DNA of 11,656 bases from contig JAKPIL010000030.1 in NCBI GenBank assembly GCA_029549845.1, positions 1-11,656 of the forward strand, in the 5' to 3' direction. The DNA comes from a bacterium. Its GTDB lineage: Bacteria; Patescibacteriota; Saccharimonadia; Saccharimonadales; UBA4665. A program made the position numbers and the translations under genes. The notes beneath the pieces are model-generated. The model saw only the letters and a program-made list of their open reading frames with translations. It was not told the DNA's origin and ran no database searches. Of this stretch, positions 5,323-11,656 are shown piece after piece (position 1 is the first letter of the stretch; each line of letters opens with the position of its first letter).

Positions 5323-5477
5323 TCCTGCTTGTAACTATTCACTTCATTTGCAGTTATAGTTCTCGTGCCGCCTGACGGAAGTTGTCAAAGCCGACAACAC
5401 CTGAGCCAGGAGCTTCCGCATGGCCACCATCAGCTAACGTCGCTGACGCGACGGATAACTAGCGGCCTTACGGCCGC
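5296..5477 (+). repeat. Compound repeat unit B
   Basis: REP-like repeat, CATTTGCAG...TTCTCG block (5344-5364), a GTTGTC/GACAAC hairpin (5381-5398), CTTCCGCA, then GTCGCTGACGCGACGGA and ACTAGCGGCC-TTAC-GGCCGC. It shares all the main blocks with unit A in order, so the two are diverged duplicates. Confidence 0.6.
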
Positions 5478-5565
5478 ATTCGTTTGTCGTTAATCATGTT
5501 TCGTAATTCGTTGTAAGTTGATTGTTTGTTGATAACTTGGTCGTTGCACGTTGAACGTTGCCTGT

Positions 5566-7341
5566 CTACTCCGCAGCGCTTGGCATAGCAGGGCCCTTTG
5601 GCCGCGGGAGGCGCTTTGGCAGTGCAATGGCGGCTGTTACTACTATAGCAATGACAGAAAGCGCTATGAGCACCATTTCGCCGCTGCCTATTTGGGTGTG
5701 GCTTGCTGCGGCCGATATTTCGGCGGCTTTGGGAATCATCCAGGGGAGGTGGTAGGCTTGCAGGTACGTTATGACGCCTATGATGCTCACCAGAGCAAGG
5801 CTATGCAATATGGTAAACCGGAAGAGCGAGCCTTCCTGACCAGTGAGTCCCGTTGCGCCGGTCGCCACAGCAATGCTCTGCGGTGAAATCATCTTGGCCG
5901 TAACGCCACCGCTGGTATTGGCAGCCACGGTAAGCGTGGGATCTATGCCGAGCGTGTGTGCTGTTTGCTGCTGTATACCGCCAAAGAGCGCATTTGACGA
6001 GGTGTCGCTGCCGGTGATGAACACACCCAACCAGCCAAGGAGCGGCGCAATGAGCGGGAACCAATGCCCCGTGACGGTGAGCGCATGGCCAAGTGCAGCC
6101 GACATCCCAGAGAAGTTCGCGACGTACGCAAACCCAACAACTGCTGCGATGGTCAGTAGTGGTTTCGCAAGCTCGCGCAGTGTTTTCTGCACGGTTTCCC
6201 AGAAGGCGCGCCACGGCATGTGTAGCAGCAAGGCCGATAAAATTGCTGCAAACAGTATGGCCGTACCGGCGGCAGACAGCCAGCCAAAGCTGTATATAAT
6301 TTCTTTTGGCTTATCACCTATCAATATGGCATGGTCGAGCGCGCCAAACGGAATCTTCACGCTGGTGTGGTCCAGGAAGGCCTTGATGCCCGTACTGCCC
6401 CAGTTGCCTACAAAAATCACCAGCAGCACAAACGGCGTCCAAGCGCGGATGATAGTACTACGCGAATGATTGTGTTTTTTAGAATGGGCGATAGCCGTTT
6501 CTGTGCGCTCGTTTGGGAACCGCCAGACGGTCTTAGGCTGCCAGAACTTCAGCAAGATAACCATGGCGCCTATAGACACAACGGCCGAAAGAATATCTGG
6601 CAGCATGGGCCCAATGAACGAGGCGGTCACAAACATAGTGAGCGCATATGACCCGCCCGCAGTAACGAGTGCCGGCCAGATTTCCTTGGCGCCCTTCCAC
6701 CCAGCAATGATAACCGTGAGCCACAGCGGTATGATGGCCGCAATGAACGGCAGCTGATGCCCAACCATGCGGCTTATGAGGTTCGGGTCTATGTTCGTAA
6801 CGGTCCCCGCCGTAATAACAGCTATGCCGATCCCACCAAAGGCTACTGGCGCCGTATTTGCAATAAGGCATATGCCCGCCGCGTACAAAGCGTTAAACCC
6901 AAGCCCCACCAGCATGCCGGCTGTGATGGCGACCGGGGCGCCAAACCCAGCCGAACCTTCTAGAAACGCCCCAAAACAAAACGCAATCAGCAGCGCCTGC
7001 AGACGCCTATCGACGGTGATAGATTCTATGGTGTCACGCACAATGGCGAAGCTACCCGTGCGTACGCTGATGTTGTAGAGCAGCACCGCATTCAGCACAA
7101 TCCAGCCAATGGGGAAGAGCCCCTGCAGCGCCCCGTAGACGGTTGAAAGCAGCGCTAGGTGTGGTGGCATAGTAAATGCAAACACCGCCACCAGAAGTGC
7201 GAGGCCAAGCGTAACAAGGCTTGCCTTCCACCCCGCCATTTTGCGACTGAGCAGTATAGCGCTGAGCGCCACAATCGGCACAGCAGCAACGACGGCTGAT
7301 AGCGCGGTATTTTCAAACGGATTCGTGAGTTGTACCCACAT
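5566..7341 (-). CDS. lldP: L-lactate permease family transporter
   Basis: A 591-aa polytopic inner-membrane protein of the LctP/LldP family, which imports L-lactate (often glycolate too) by proton symport. The N-terminus MWVQLTNPFENTALSAVVAA matches the family's start. About a dozen hydrophobic segments follow. The signature FLEGSAGFGAPVAI lies at about 126-139 and a second conserved loop, ITGSDTSSNALFGGIQQ, lies in the C-terminal half. The ATG at 7341 is preferred over the in-frame ATG at 7356 because the latter overlaps a good -10 element. With that promoter, the leader is only a few bases. Length is slightly above the usual 550 or so. Substrate is inferred from the family. The gene is monocistronic and divergent from lemA. 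Confidence 0.9.
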   Translation of the reverse strand: MWVQLTNPFENTALSAVVAAVPIVALSAILLSRKMAGWKASLVTLGLALLVAVFAFTMPPHLALLSTVYGALQGLFPIGWIVLNAVLLYNISVRTGSFAIVRDTIESITVDRRLQALLIAFCFGAFLEGSAGFGAPVAITAGMLVGLGFNALYAAGICLIANTAPVAFGGIGIAVITAGTVTNIDPNLISRMVGHQLPFIAAIIPLWLTVIIAGWKGAKEIWPALVTAGGSYALTMFVTASFIGPMLPDILSAVVSIGAMVILLKFWQPKTVWRFPNERTETAIAHSKKHNHSRSTIIRAWTPFVLLVIFVGNWGSTGIKAFLDHTSVKIPFGALDHAILIGDKPKEIIYSFGWLSAAGTAILFAAILSALLLHMPWRAFWETVQKTLRELAKPLLTIAAVVGFAYVANFSGMSAALGHALTVTGHWFPLIAPLLGWLGVFITGSDTSSNALFGGIQQQTAHTLGIDPTLTVAANTSGGVTAKMISPQSIAVATGATGLTGQEGSLFRFTILHSLALVSIIGVITYLQAYHLPWMIPKAAEISAAASHTQIGSGEMVLIALSVIAIVVTAAIALPKRLPRPKGPAMPSAAE

Positions 7342-7351
7342 ACTGATGCAC

Positions 7352-7380
7352 AGCATAGTGCATAAGCGGGATTACCGCAA
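7352..7380 (-). promoter_or_regulatory. Promoter of the lactate permease gene
   Basis: On the - strand, TTGCGG (7380-7375), a 17-bp spacer and TATGCT (7357-7352). Transcription would start near 7345, three or four bases before the ATG at 7341, giving a nearly leaderless mRNA. Confidence 0.5.
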
Positions 7381-7494
7381 ATAGTTTCGGTACGCGGGGA
7401 ACAGAAAACTTTCAAATGCGAGTCGTAACACTTTCATTTGGAGTTTTCGTTAGCGCTTGTTCAGTATTTCGCGCCTCCGTTATGCTTCTTTACA

Positions 7495-7523
7495 TTGGCG
7501 ATTTCGCGCCAAAGACATATACT
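7495..7523 (+). promoter_or_regulatory. Promoter and possible operator of lemA
   Basis: TTGGCG (7495-7500), a 17-bp spacer and TATACT (7518-7523) form a good sigma-70 promoter. The inverted repeat TTGGCG-ATTTCG-CGCCAA (7495-7512) includes the whole -35 box, so a repressor bound there would block it. The operator role is inference. Confidence 0.6.
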
Positions 7524-7550
7524 ACCTATACGTAAAAGAGGAGGAGTCGC

Positions 7551-8141
7551 ATGAAGTTATCAAAGGGACTTATGACACTTGGTGTCATTGGTGTTGTGGT
7601 GCTGATCATAGTCGGTTGGTTTGTGGGCGGCTACAACGGCATGGTCACGCAGCGTAACAAGGTTGACCAGGCTGCGGCTCAGCTCGATAGCGCCTATCAG
7701 CGGCGGTTTGACCTTGTGCCAAACCTCGTCGAAAGTGTAAAGGGCGCTCAAGCCCAGGAACAGAAAGTGTTTGGCGACCTCGCAGCTGCCCGCACACAGT
7801 ACGGTGGTGCCAAGACCACAGAAGACAGATTGGCCGCGTCGCAGCAGTACGAGAGTGCTCTGAGCCGTTTGCTGGTGGTGGTCGAGAACTACCCAGAACT
7901 TGCCAGCACCGAAACAGTGCAAAACCTGATGATACAGCTCGAAGGCACCGAAAACCGTATTAAGGTTGAGCGCGATAACTACAGTGCCGCTGCAACTACG
8001 TACAACACCATGATTCAGCACTTCCCCAAGAATATCCTTGCAGGCATGTTTGGGTTTGATAAAAAAGACCTCTACACTGCTGATGCCGGCGCTGCTACCG
8101 CTCCAAAGGTCAACCTAACTCAGCCAGCAGCAGCTCAATAG
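7551..8141 (+). CDS. lemA: LemA family protein
   Basis: A 196-aa membrane-anchored protein. An N-terminal transmembrane helix (about 8-27) is followed by the LemA core: YNGMVTQRNKVDQAAAQLDS (28-47), RRFDLVPNLVESVKG (51-65) and VVENYPELASTETVQNLMIQ, then ENRIKVERDNYSAAATTYNT, all strongly conserved in the family, and a low-complexity Ala/Thr/Pro tail. The fold is a long helical bundle facing the outside. The biochemical role of LemA proteins is unclear; they are often next to TPM-domain proteins, as here. AGGAGGAG lies just upstream of the ATG. The next gene begins 117 bp downstream, across a REP-like repeat, and is probably cotranscribed. Confidence 0.95.
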   Translation: MKLSKGLMTLGVIGVVVLIIVGWFVGGYNGMVTQRNKVDQAAAQLDSAYQRRFDLVPNLVESVKGAQAQEQKVFGDLAAARTQYGGAKTTEDRLAASQQYESALSRLLVVVENYPELASTETVQNLMIQLEGTENRIKVERDNYSAAATTYNTMIQHFPKNILAGMFGFDKKDLYTADAGAATAPKVNLTQPAAAQ

Positions 8142-8150
8142 TAACTCTCT

Positions 8151-8242
8151 GTCATCCTGAACTTGTTTCAGGATCTATGCGCCTTGCCTGGGCTGTACGC
8201 TTGCGGCAGGGCATGGATTCCGGCTCGTTGGTCGGAAGGACA
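8151..8242 (+). repeat. REP-like palindromic repeat, copy 4 (extended)
   Basis: GTCATCCTGAACTTGTTTC then AGGATCT, with a perfect 8-bp stem ATCCTGAA/TTCAGGAT (8154-8174). A spacer and a second palindromic part, ATTCCGG...CGGAAGGACA, follow up to 8242. I recall this two-part pattern as widespread in bacterial genomes. It sits between lemA and the TPM gene, where the hairpin could trim or partly terminate the shared transcript. Confidence 0.75.
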
Positions 8243-8258
8243 AGACCCTGGAACATCC

Positions 8259-9164
8259 ATGAAAATACTTCGCTTCATTTCGCTCGGTCTACTCACCACG
8301 GCTGTCTGTGCATGCTTGCGCGGTGGAGTGATATACGCGCTCGATATCCCACCGCCACCAGCTAAGACTGCCATTCTTGACCAAGCGGGCATCATCGATG
8401 ACACCGCCGAGGCCAGCCTGAGCCAAAAGCTCATAGACTACAAAACCAAAACCGGCAATGAAATCGCCATCCTCACCATAAAAAGCCTGCAAGGCGAAGA
8501 TGACTTCGACTACAGTTTCCGCGTGGCGCAAAGCTGGGGTATTGGGAGCAAAGAGGCAAATAACGGCGCGCTCCTTTTCGTGGCGCTCGAAGACCGAAAA
8601 CTGCGCATACAGGTTGGGCGCGGGCTCGAACCATACCTCACCGACTTGCAAAGCAGCCTCATCATCCGTGAAAAAATAACGCCGGCGTTCAAACAGAGCA
8701 ATTACACAGCCGGCATTACGAGTGGGGTAGAAAGCATGATTGCCGTGATTGGCGGTGAACGCTTGAGCGAGCCAAAGAAGCCCCAGATTAGCGGGGGCGC
8801 TATAGAGTTCTTTCTCTTTGCCGGCTTTTTCATCCTTGCGTACGGGTCGTCCTTTCTCGCCCGCAGCAAGAGCTGGTGGGCCGGTGGCGCCATTGGTTCT
8901 GTGCCCGGCATTATCTTGTTTTTCACCGCGGCTGCCCTCGTGGCCTCTGTTGTGTTTATTCTGGGATTGCTTCTTGGGTTGCTATTTGACTACCTGATTT
9001 CAAAGAACTACCGAGCTCGCACGGCTGCCGGCGATAGCACAGGCTTTTGGAGTAGTGGCGGCGGTTTCTTTGGCGGCTCCGGCGGCTCGTCTGGCGGTGG
9101 CGGCGGTTTTGGCGGCTTTAGCGGTGGCAGTTTTGGTGGCGGCGGCTCCGGCGGCAGCTGGTAA
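8259..9164 (+). CDS. TPM-domain membrane protein (YgcG-like)
   Basis: A 301-aa protein. A signal peptide or anchor (MKILRFISLGLLTTAVCACL) is followed by a TPM (TLP18.3/Psb32/MOLO-1) domain at about 38-168: ILDQAGIIDDTAEASL, then NNGALLFVALEDRKLRIQVG (101-120) and GLEPYLTD. Two transmembrane stretches (about 181-201 and 208-247) come next, then a Gly/Ser/Phe-rich tail ending in SGGSW, typical of this family. The domain faces outside. Some family members have phosphatase activity, but the role in bacteria is not settled. The ATG at 8259 is chosen because the upstream in-frame extension comes from the REP-like repeat. Only a weak Shine-Dalgarno is seen. It ends 5 bp from the convergent gene's stop. 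Confidence 0.9.
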   Translation: MKILRFISLGLLTTAVCACLRGGVIYALDIPPPPAKTAILDQAGIIDDTAEASLSQKLIDYKTKTGNEIAILTIKSLQGEDDFDYSFRVAQSWGIGSKEANNGALLFVALEDRKLRIQVGRGLEPYLTDLQSSLIIREKITPAFKQSNYTAGITSGVESMIAVIGGERLSEPKKPQISGGAIEFFLFAGFFILAYGSSFLARSKSWWAGGAIGSVPGIILFFTAAALVASVVFILGLLLGLLFDYLISKNYRARTAAGDSTGFWSSGGGFFGGSGGSSGGGGGFGGFSGGSFGGGGSGGSW

Positions 9165-9169
9165 CCGGC

Positions 9170-10465
9170 TTAGCTTCGTGCTGCGTTAATGATGTACTGC
9201 GATTCCACGATACGTGAGTCTACTTGACTCAGTGGCTGTAAAATTGAAATTTGAATCTTATCGCCGCGCGAAAGAGGTCGCTGGTAGTATTCTGCAAAGA
9301 CAACTTGTTTATCTTGGCCGTATATAAACGTCCATGTTGCTCCTGAAGATGTTTTGATAGTGTAGCGGTCGTTCTGTACATCTGTGACGACTCCTTGAAT
9401 GTCGCGAGGCAAAAGGTTGTTGATAGATGTGTCGCTAAAAGTACTACCAAATGTTGCTTCTTGATTTTCATATGAATCATTGTTCCGTGGTTTATTAACC
9501 GTTCTTCCATCGGGCGCGGTAAAATGCTGTATATATAAACTCTGTCCATCATTTGTCGCCAAAAGTACCCCGGGGCATGTATCGGCTCCATTGTTCATGC
9601 ATACTGTTGTTGCATCGCGCATTGTTTCGTCTATGAGTATCTGATTCGCCTCCAAATCTGAATCGAGAAGACCCTTTTTCCAGTCTTCGCTAAATGAGAG
9701 CATGGGTTTATCGGCTTCTACATAATCTTTAAGTGGAAAGTTAAGCTGAAAAGCAACCTTCATAGTGATAGGTGAATAATTATCGCCGCTACCGACCTCA
9801 TGCTTTAATGATTGTTGTTGGTAGTACGCCACTAGAGCAGTTTTGCCCAAAGGCAGCTCTGTCGGCAGTAGTTTTTTGTAATAGCGTAGCTCTTCTGAAG
9901 GAATAATTGTTTCTACATCTAAGACTTGAGAGTTAATGTATTCATTGCCTCTCAGATAGAGTTCACGCACTCGATAATGACCATCATCTACGCGTTCTAT
10001 CTCAGCAATGCGTGGGGAAATATACGTAAGATTAGGTGTGGCTCCAAAGTCCATGAAATATTCAATACCGCGCTCCGGCTTTGATAGAGTGCGAAGCGCG
10101 CTATCTTTTGCCAAGTCGAGCAGCCATAATTCTGCTTGTGCAGAAATTGCAACATCACTATACGTACGGTTTTTCCCATACGAGAAAGTATCCGAAGAAT
10201 TGTACGAAACTTTGACGGTGCTTCCGCTCACTACGCGTCTGATGAGCTCTACGGGGTTACTGTCTATCGCGTATGAATACCCGGTAAATCCCAAGAGAAT
10301 GAATGCAGTTATTGCGAGAAACCCAAAAGCAGCTGCATGTCTTTTCCTCCAGGGCAGAGTAGTCTTTCTGTGTTGTTCTGCTGTGATGTTGCCCATTGCT
10401 CGTATAGTGAATACGCTGCGTTTCTGTGGTGCGCTCATGGCGAGTTTGTAGTCTTCTCGGTTCAT
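9170..10465 (-). CDS. Putative anti-sigma factor, single-pass membrane protein
   Basis: A 431-aa protein with a short basic cytoplasmic N-terminus (1-43), one transmembrane helix (about 44-66, AAAFGFLAITAFILLGF) and a large outside domain. Inside the C-terminal part, at about 357-414, GVVTDVQNDRYTIKTSSG ... LSRGDKIQI looks like a small OB-like beta barrel. Its ATG overlaps the sigma gene's TGA (ATGA), and AAAGGAG (10479-10473) sits seven bases upstream. Position and topology are those of membrane-bound anti-sigma factors that hold an ECF sigma factor until an envelope signal arrives. No HxxxCxxC zinc anti-sigma motif is visible in the N-terminus, so the function is inferred from context. Confidence 0.65.
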   Translation of the reverse strand: MNREDYKLAMSAPQKRSVFTIRAMGNITAEQHRKTTLPWRKRHAAAFGFLAITAFILLGFTGYSYAIDSNPVELIRRVVSGSTVKVSYNSSDTFSYGKNRTYSDVAISAQAELWLLDLAKDSALRTLSKPERGIEYFMDFGATPNLTYISPRIAEIERVDDGHYRVRELYLRGNEYINSQVLDVETIIPSEELRYYKKLLPTELPLGKTALVAYYQQQSLKHEVGSGDNYSPITMKVAFQLNFPLKDYVEADKPMLSFSEDWKKGLLDSDLEANQILIDETMRDATTVCMNNGADTCPGVLLATNDGQSLYIQHFTAPDGRTVNKPRNNDSYENQEATFGSTFSDTSINNLLPRDIQGVVTDVQNDRYTIKTSSGATWTFIYGQDKQVVFAEYYQRPLSRGDKIQISILQPLSQVDSRIVESQYIINAARS

Positions 10466-10974
10466 GCCAGAACTCCTTTCAGTTGCAGTTTGGCGCGGCG
10501 TAGGTTGGTGCGTACGGTGTTGAGTGGTAGGTCGAACTGGCTGGCGATGTCATCGTAACTCCTGCCCTCCCAGTAGTATGCCTGGATAACTTGGCGGTAA
10601 ATGGGCGGCTCTAGCGCCTCAACCGCGCTTCGAACCTCAGATTTTTCAGCTTCGGTTAGTGGCTCGGTCATGGCTGATAGATCTGGCAGGGTATCGATGT
10701 CAATGTGCAGTTTGCGCCTTCGCACTTCGTCTAGGCAGCGTGAGCGGGCGAGCTGGTAGAGCCAGGTAGAAAACGCGCCGCGCTCCGCCCGGTACTTTTT
10801 GAGCTTCTGGTATGCCGCGAGGAACACGTCTTGTGCAAGATCTTCGGCGCTCGCACGGTCGCCAGTAAAGTGTTCGCAGTACAGGATAACGCCCACATGG
10901 TAACGGTCGACCAGCGTCGCAAAAGCATCACTGTCACCATCGAGCACACGGGCTATACAAATTTTTTCGTTCAT
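10462..10974 (-). CDS. ECF-type RNA polymerase sigma factor
   Basis: A 170-aa sigma-70 family protein with only regions 2 and 4, the ECF design. Region 2 includes FATLVDRYHVGVILYCEHFT, AEDLAQDVFLAAYQKL and FSTWLYQLARSRCLDEVRRR. Region 4 includes ALEPPIYRQVIQAYYWEG and the helix-turn-helix YDDIASQFDLPLNTVRTNLR with RRAKLQLK. It directs RNA polymerase to stress-type promoters. Start candidates are ATG 10974, ATG 10980 and GTG 11010; 10974 is chosen because MNEKICI begins the family's first helix and TATAAT overlaps 10980. There is no Shine-Dalgarno, consistent with a very short leader. It is coupled to the putative anti-sigma factor. Confidence 0.9.
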   Translation of the reverse strand: MNEKICIARVLDGDSDAFATLVDRYHVGVILYCEHFTGDRASAEDLAQDVFLAAYQKLKKYRAERGAFSTWLYQLARSRCLDEVRRRKLHIDIDTLPDLSAMTEPLTEAEKSEVRSAVEALEPPIYRQVIQAYYWEGRSYDDIASQFDLPLNTVRTNLRRAKLQLKGVLA

Positions 10975-10978
10975 GCTC

Positions 10979-11007
10979 ATTATACGTAGCATACGCCGAA
11001 AAAGTTT
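10979..11007 (-). promoter_or_regulatory. Possible promoter of the sigma gene
   Basis: On the - strand, TATAAT (10984-10979) lies just before the ATG at 10974. AAACTT lies 17 bases upstream (11007-11002) within GTGAAACTTTTT. GAAAC followed at a suitable distance by CGTA also resembles ECF-type promoters, which would allow autoregulation. Either reading places the start of transcription almost at the ATG. Confidence 0.35.
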
Positions 11008-11024
11008 CACAAGGAGTAGTTTAA

Positions 11025-11053
11025 TTGGGTAGTCGCAACAGAAGGTCTATACT
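11025..11053 (+). promoter_or_regulatory. Promoter of the HNH nuclease gene
   Basis: TTGGGT (11025-11030), a 17-bp spacer and TATACT (11048-11053). The predicted start, about 11060, falls at the ATG at 11061, so the mRNA would be leaderless. Confidence 0.5.
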
Positions 11054-11060
11054 ATGTAGT

Positions 11061-11558
11061 ATGCCCAAACGAAGGTCATGGTCAGATATAGAGCTCAAAA
11101 ATGCGGTCGCGAGTAGTATGAGCCGCAGGGAGGTGATTAAAAAGCTAGGCCTCATACCCGCTGGCGGCAACTATGTGCAAATCAACGCAAAGATCCGTGA
11201 ACTTAAGCTGGACGTAAACCATTTTACAGGTGCAAGGTGGAATGTTGGCAAAACGTACCACACGAGCACCAGGCCTGCTTTGCGTGCATTACTGAAACCA
11301 GATTCGCAGGTACAGAGTTTTAAGCTAAAGAAAAGGCTCTTCGAGGAGGGTATAAAAACACCAGCCTGCGAACTGTGCGGCTGGGCTCAAACTTCGGAAG
11401 ACGGGAGAATCCCAGTAGAACTCGACCACATAAATGGAGTACACACAGATAACCGTTTGGAGAATTTGCGCATACTTTGTCCAAATTGTCATAGCCTTCA
11501 ACCCACACATCGTGGTAAAAATAAGAAGGTACATTTAGCGCGGGTGGTGGAATGGTAG
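11061..11558 (+). CDS. HNH endonuclease
   Basis: A 165-aa predicted DNA endonuclease. The N-terminal part (about 1-60) reads as a helix-turn-helix-like DNA-binding segment (SMSRREVIKKLGLIPAGGNY). The C-terminal HNH/zinc finger is at about 103-148: CELC (C103, C106), VELDHINGVHTDNRLENL (general base H123, N125, N131, N135) and CPNCHS (C140, C143, H144). All expected zinc and catalytic residues are present. No intron, phage or methylase partner is visible. ATG 11061 follows a good promoter; an alternative TTG at 11025 has AAGGAG eight bases upstream and would add 12 residues. Its last 21 bases lie inside tRNA-Leu. Confidence 0.88.
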   Translation: MPKRRSWSDIELKNAVASSMSRREVIKKLGLIPAGGNYVQINAKIRELKLDVNHFTGARWNVGKTYHTSTRPALRALLKPDSQVQSFKLKKRLFEEGIKTPACELCGWAQTSEDGRIPVELDHINGVHTDNRLENLRILCPNCHSLQPTHRGKNKKVHLARVVEW

Positions 11559-11622
11559 ACACTCAGCACTTAAAATGCTGTGCCCAAAAGGCGTGCGGGT
11601 TCAAGTCCCGCCCCGCGCACCA
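11538..11622 (+). tRNA. tRNA-Leu(UAA)
   Basis: A class II tRNA: acceptor GCGCGGG/CCCGCGC, anticodon arm CAGCA-CTTAAAA-TGCTG with anticodon TAA, long variable arm TGCCC-AAAA-GGCGT, T-arm GCGGG-TTCAAGT-CCCGC, discriminator A (expected for Leu) and encoded CCA. Its first 21 bases are also the last seven codons (including stop) of the HNH gene, on the same strand. No separate tRNA promoter is seen upstream, so it may be processed from the HNH transcript. Confidence 0.95.
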
Positions 11623-11656
11623 TTTCAGAGAAAAAATCCAAATCTTCGCCCGAAAG

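Larger units (their letters stand above)
4863..5565. other. Non-coding, repeat-packed region
   Basis: About 700 bp without a credible gene. It holds three REP-like repeats, two copies of a compound repeat, a long hairpin at 5123-5201, and several small hairpins: GGCAGT/ACTGCC (5005-5022), GCGGGG/CCCCGC (5037-5054), TTTTTT/AAAAAA (5067-5084), GTTGTC/GACAAC (5381-5398) and GCGGCC/GGCCGC pairs near 5260-5274 and 5462-5477. The last part (about 5481-5560) is low-complexity with recurring GTTG and CGTTG. Confidence 0.8.

Noticed and set aside
5801..6871. Several open frames on both strands within the permease gene
   Set aside because: They overlap a well-supported transporter gene and are shadows of its GC-rich codons.
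8163..8258. Upstream extension of the TPM protein
   Set aside because: The extension is encoded by a REP-like repeat; a proper signal peptide starts at 8259.

Overview
The window looks like chromosomal DNA of a small-genome bacterium of the Candidate Phyla Radiation (Patescibacteria), most likely a Saccharibacteria relative. This is inferred from compact gene spacing, several genes whose start codon lies almost at the predicted transcription start, encoded CCA on all three tRNAs, and the mix of genes (LemA/TPM pair, a small deoxyribosyltransferase-like protein, an orphan HNH nuclease, a lactate-permease-like transporter). No phylogenetic search was possible, so the lineage call is tentative.

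Region 1 (1 to about 4068, all genes on +) is the right-hand part of an integrative element abutting the 3' end of tRNA-Gly(GCC). It holds the last 26 codons of an unknown gene, a second perfect 84-bp copy of that gene end placed between it and a reverse transcriptase, a free-standing group II-like reverse transcriptase with a GTG start, a 162-aa unknown protein overlapping it by 4 bp, a 57-aa ORF, and a 523-aa large serine recombinase. The gene-end repeat / template-like repeat / RT order is the layout of a diversity-generating retroelement (DGR). However, the RT carries QGSPLSP rather than the GxxxSQ signature of DGR enzymes, and the two copies show no adenine-specific differences over 84 bp. 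This is the most interesting locus here. The last 18 or so codons of the recombinase are read from the tRNA-Gly terminator and the tRNA 3' end.

Region 2 (about 4046 to 4862) is host DNA: tRNA-Gly(GCC) on -, its promoter, a decayed tRNA-Gly 5' half, tRNA-Cys(GCA) on +, and a deoxyribosyltransferase-like gene 9 bp after the tRNA.

Region 3 (4863 to 5565) is about 700 bp of non-coding DNA packed with REP-like palindromes, two diverged copies of a compound repeat, and one long hairpin.

Region 4 (5566 to 9164) holds an L-lactate permease-family transporter on -, and divergently a lemA gene followed by a TPM-domain membrane protein, separated by a REP-like repeat. Region 5 (9170 to 10980) is an ECF sigma factor and a 4-bp-overlapping single-pass membrane protein, probably its anti-sigma factor. 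Region 6 (11061 to 11622) is an HNH nuclease whose 3' end overlaps tRNA-Leu(UAA) on the same strand.
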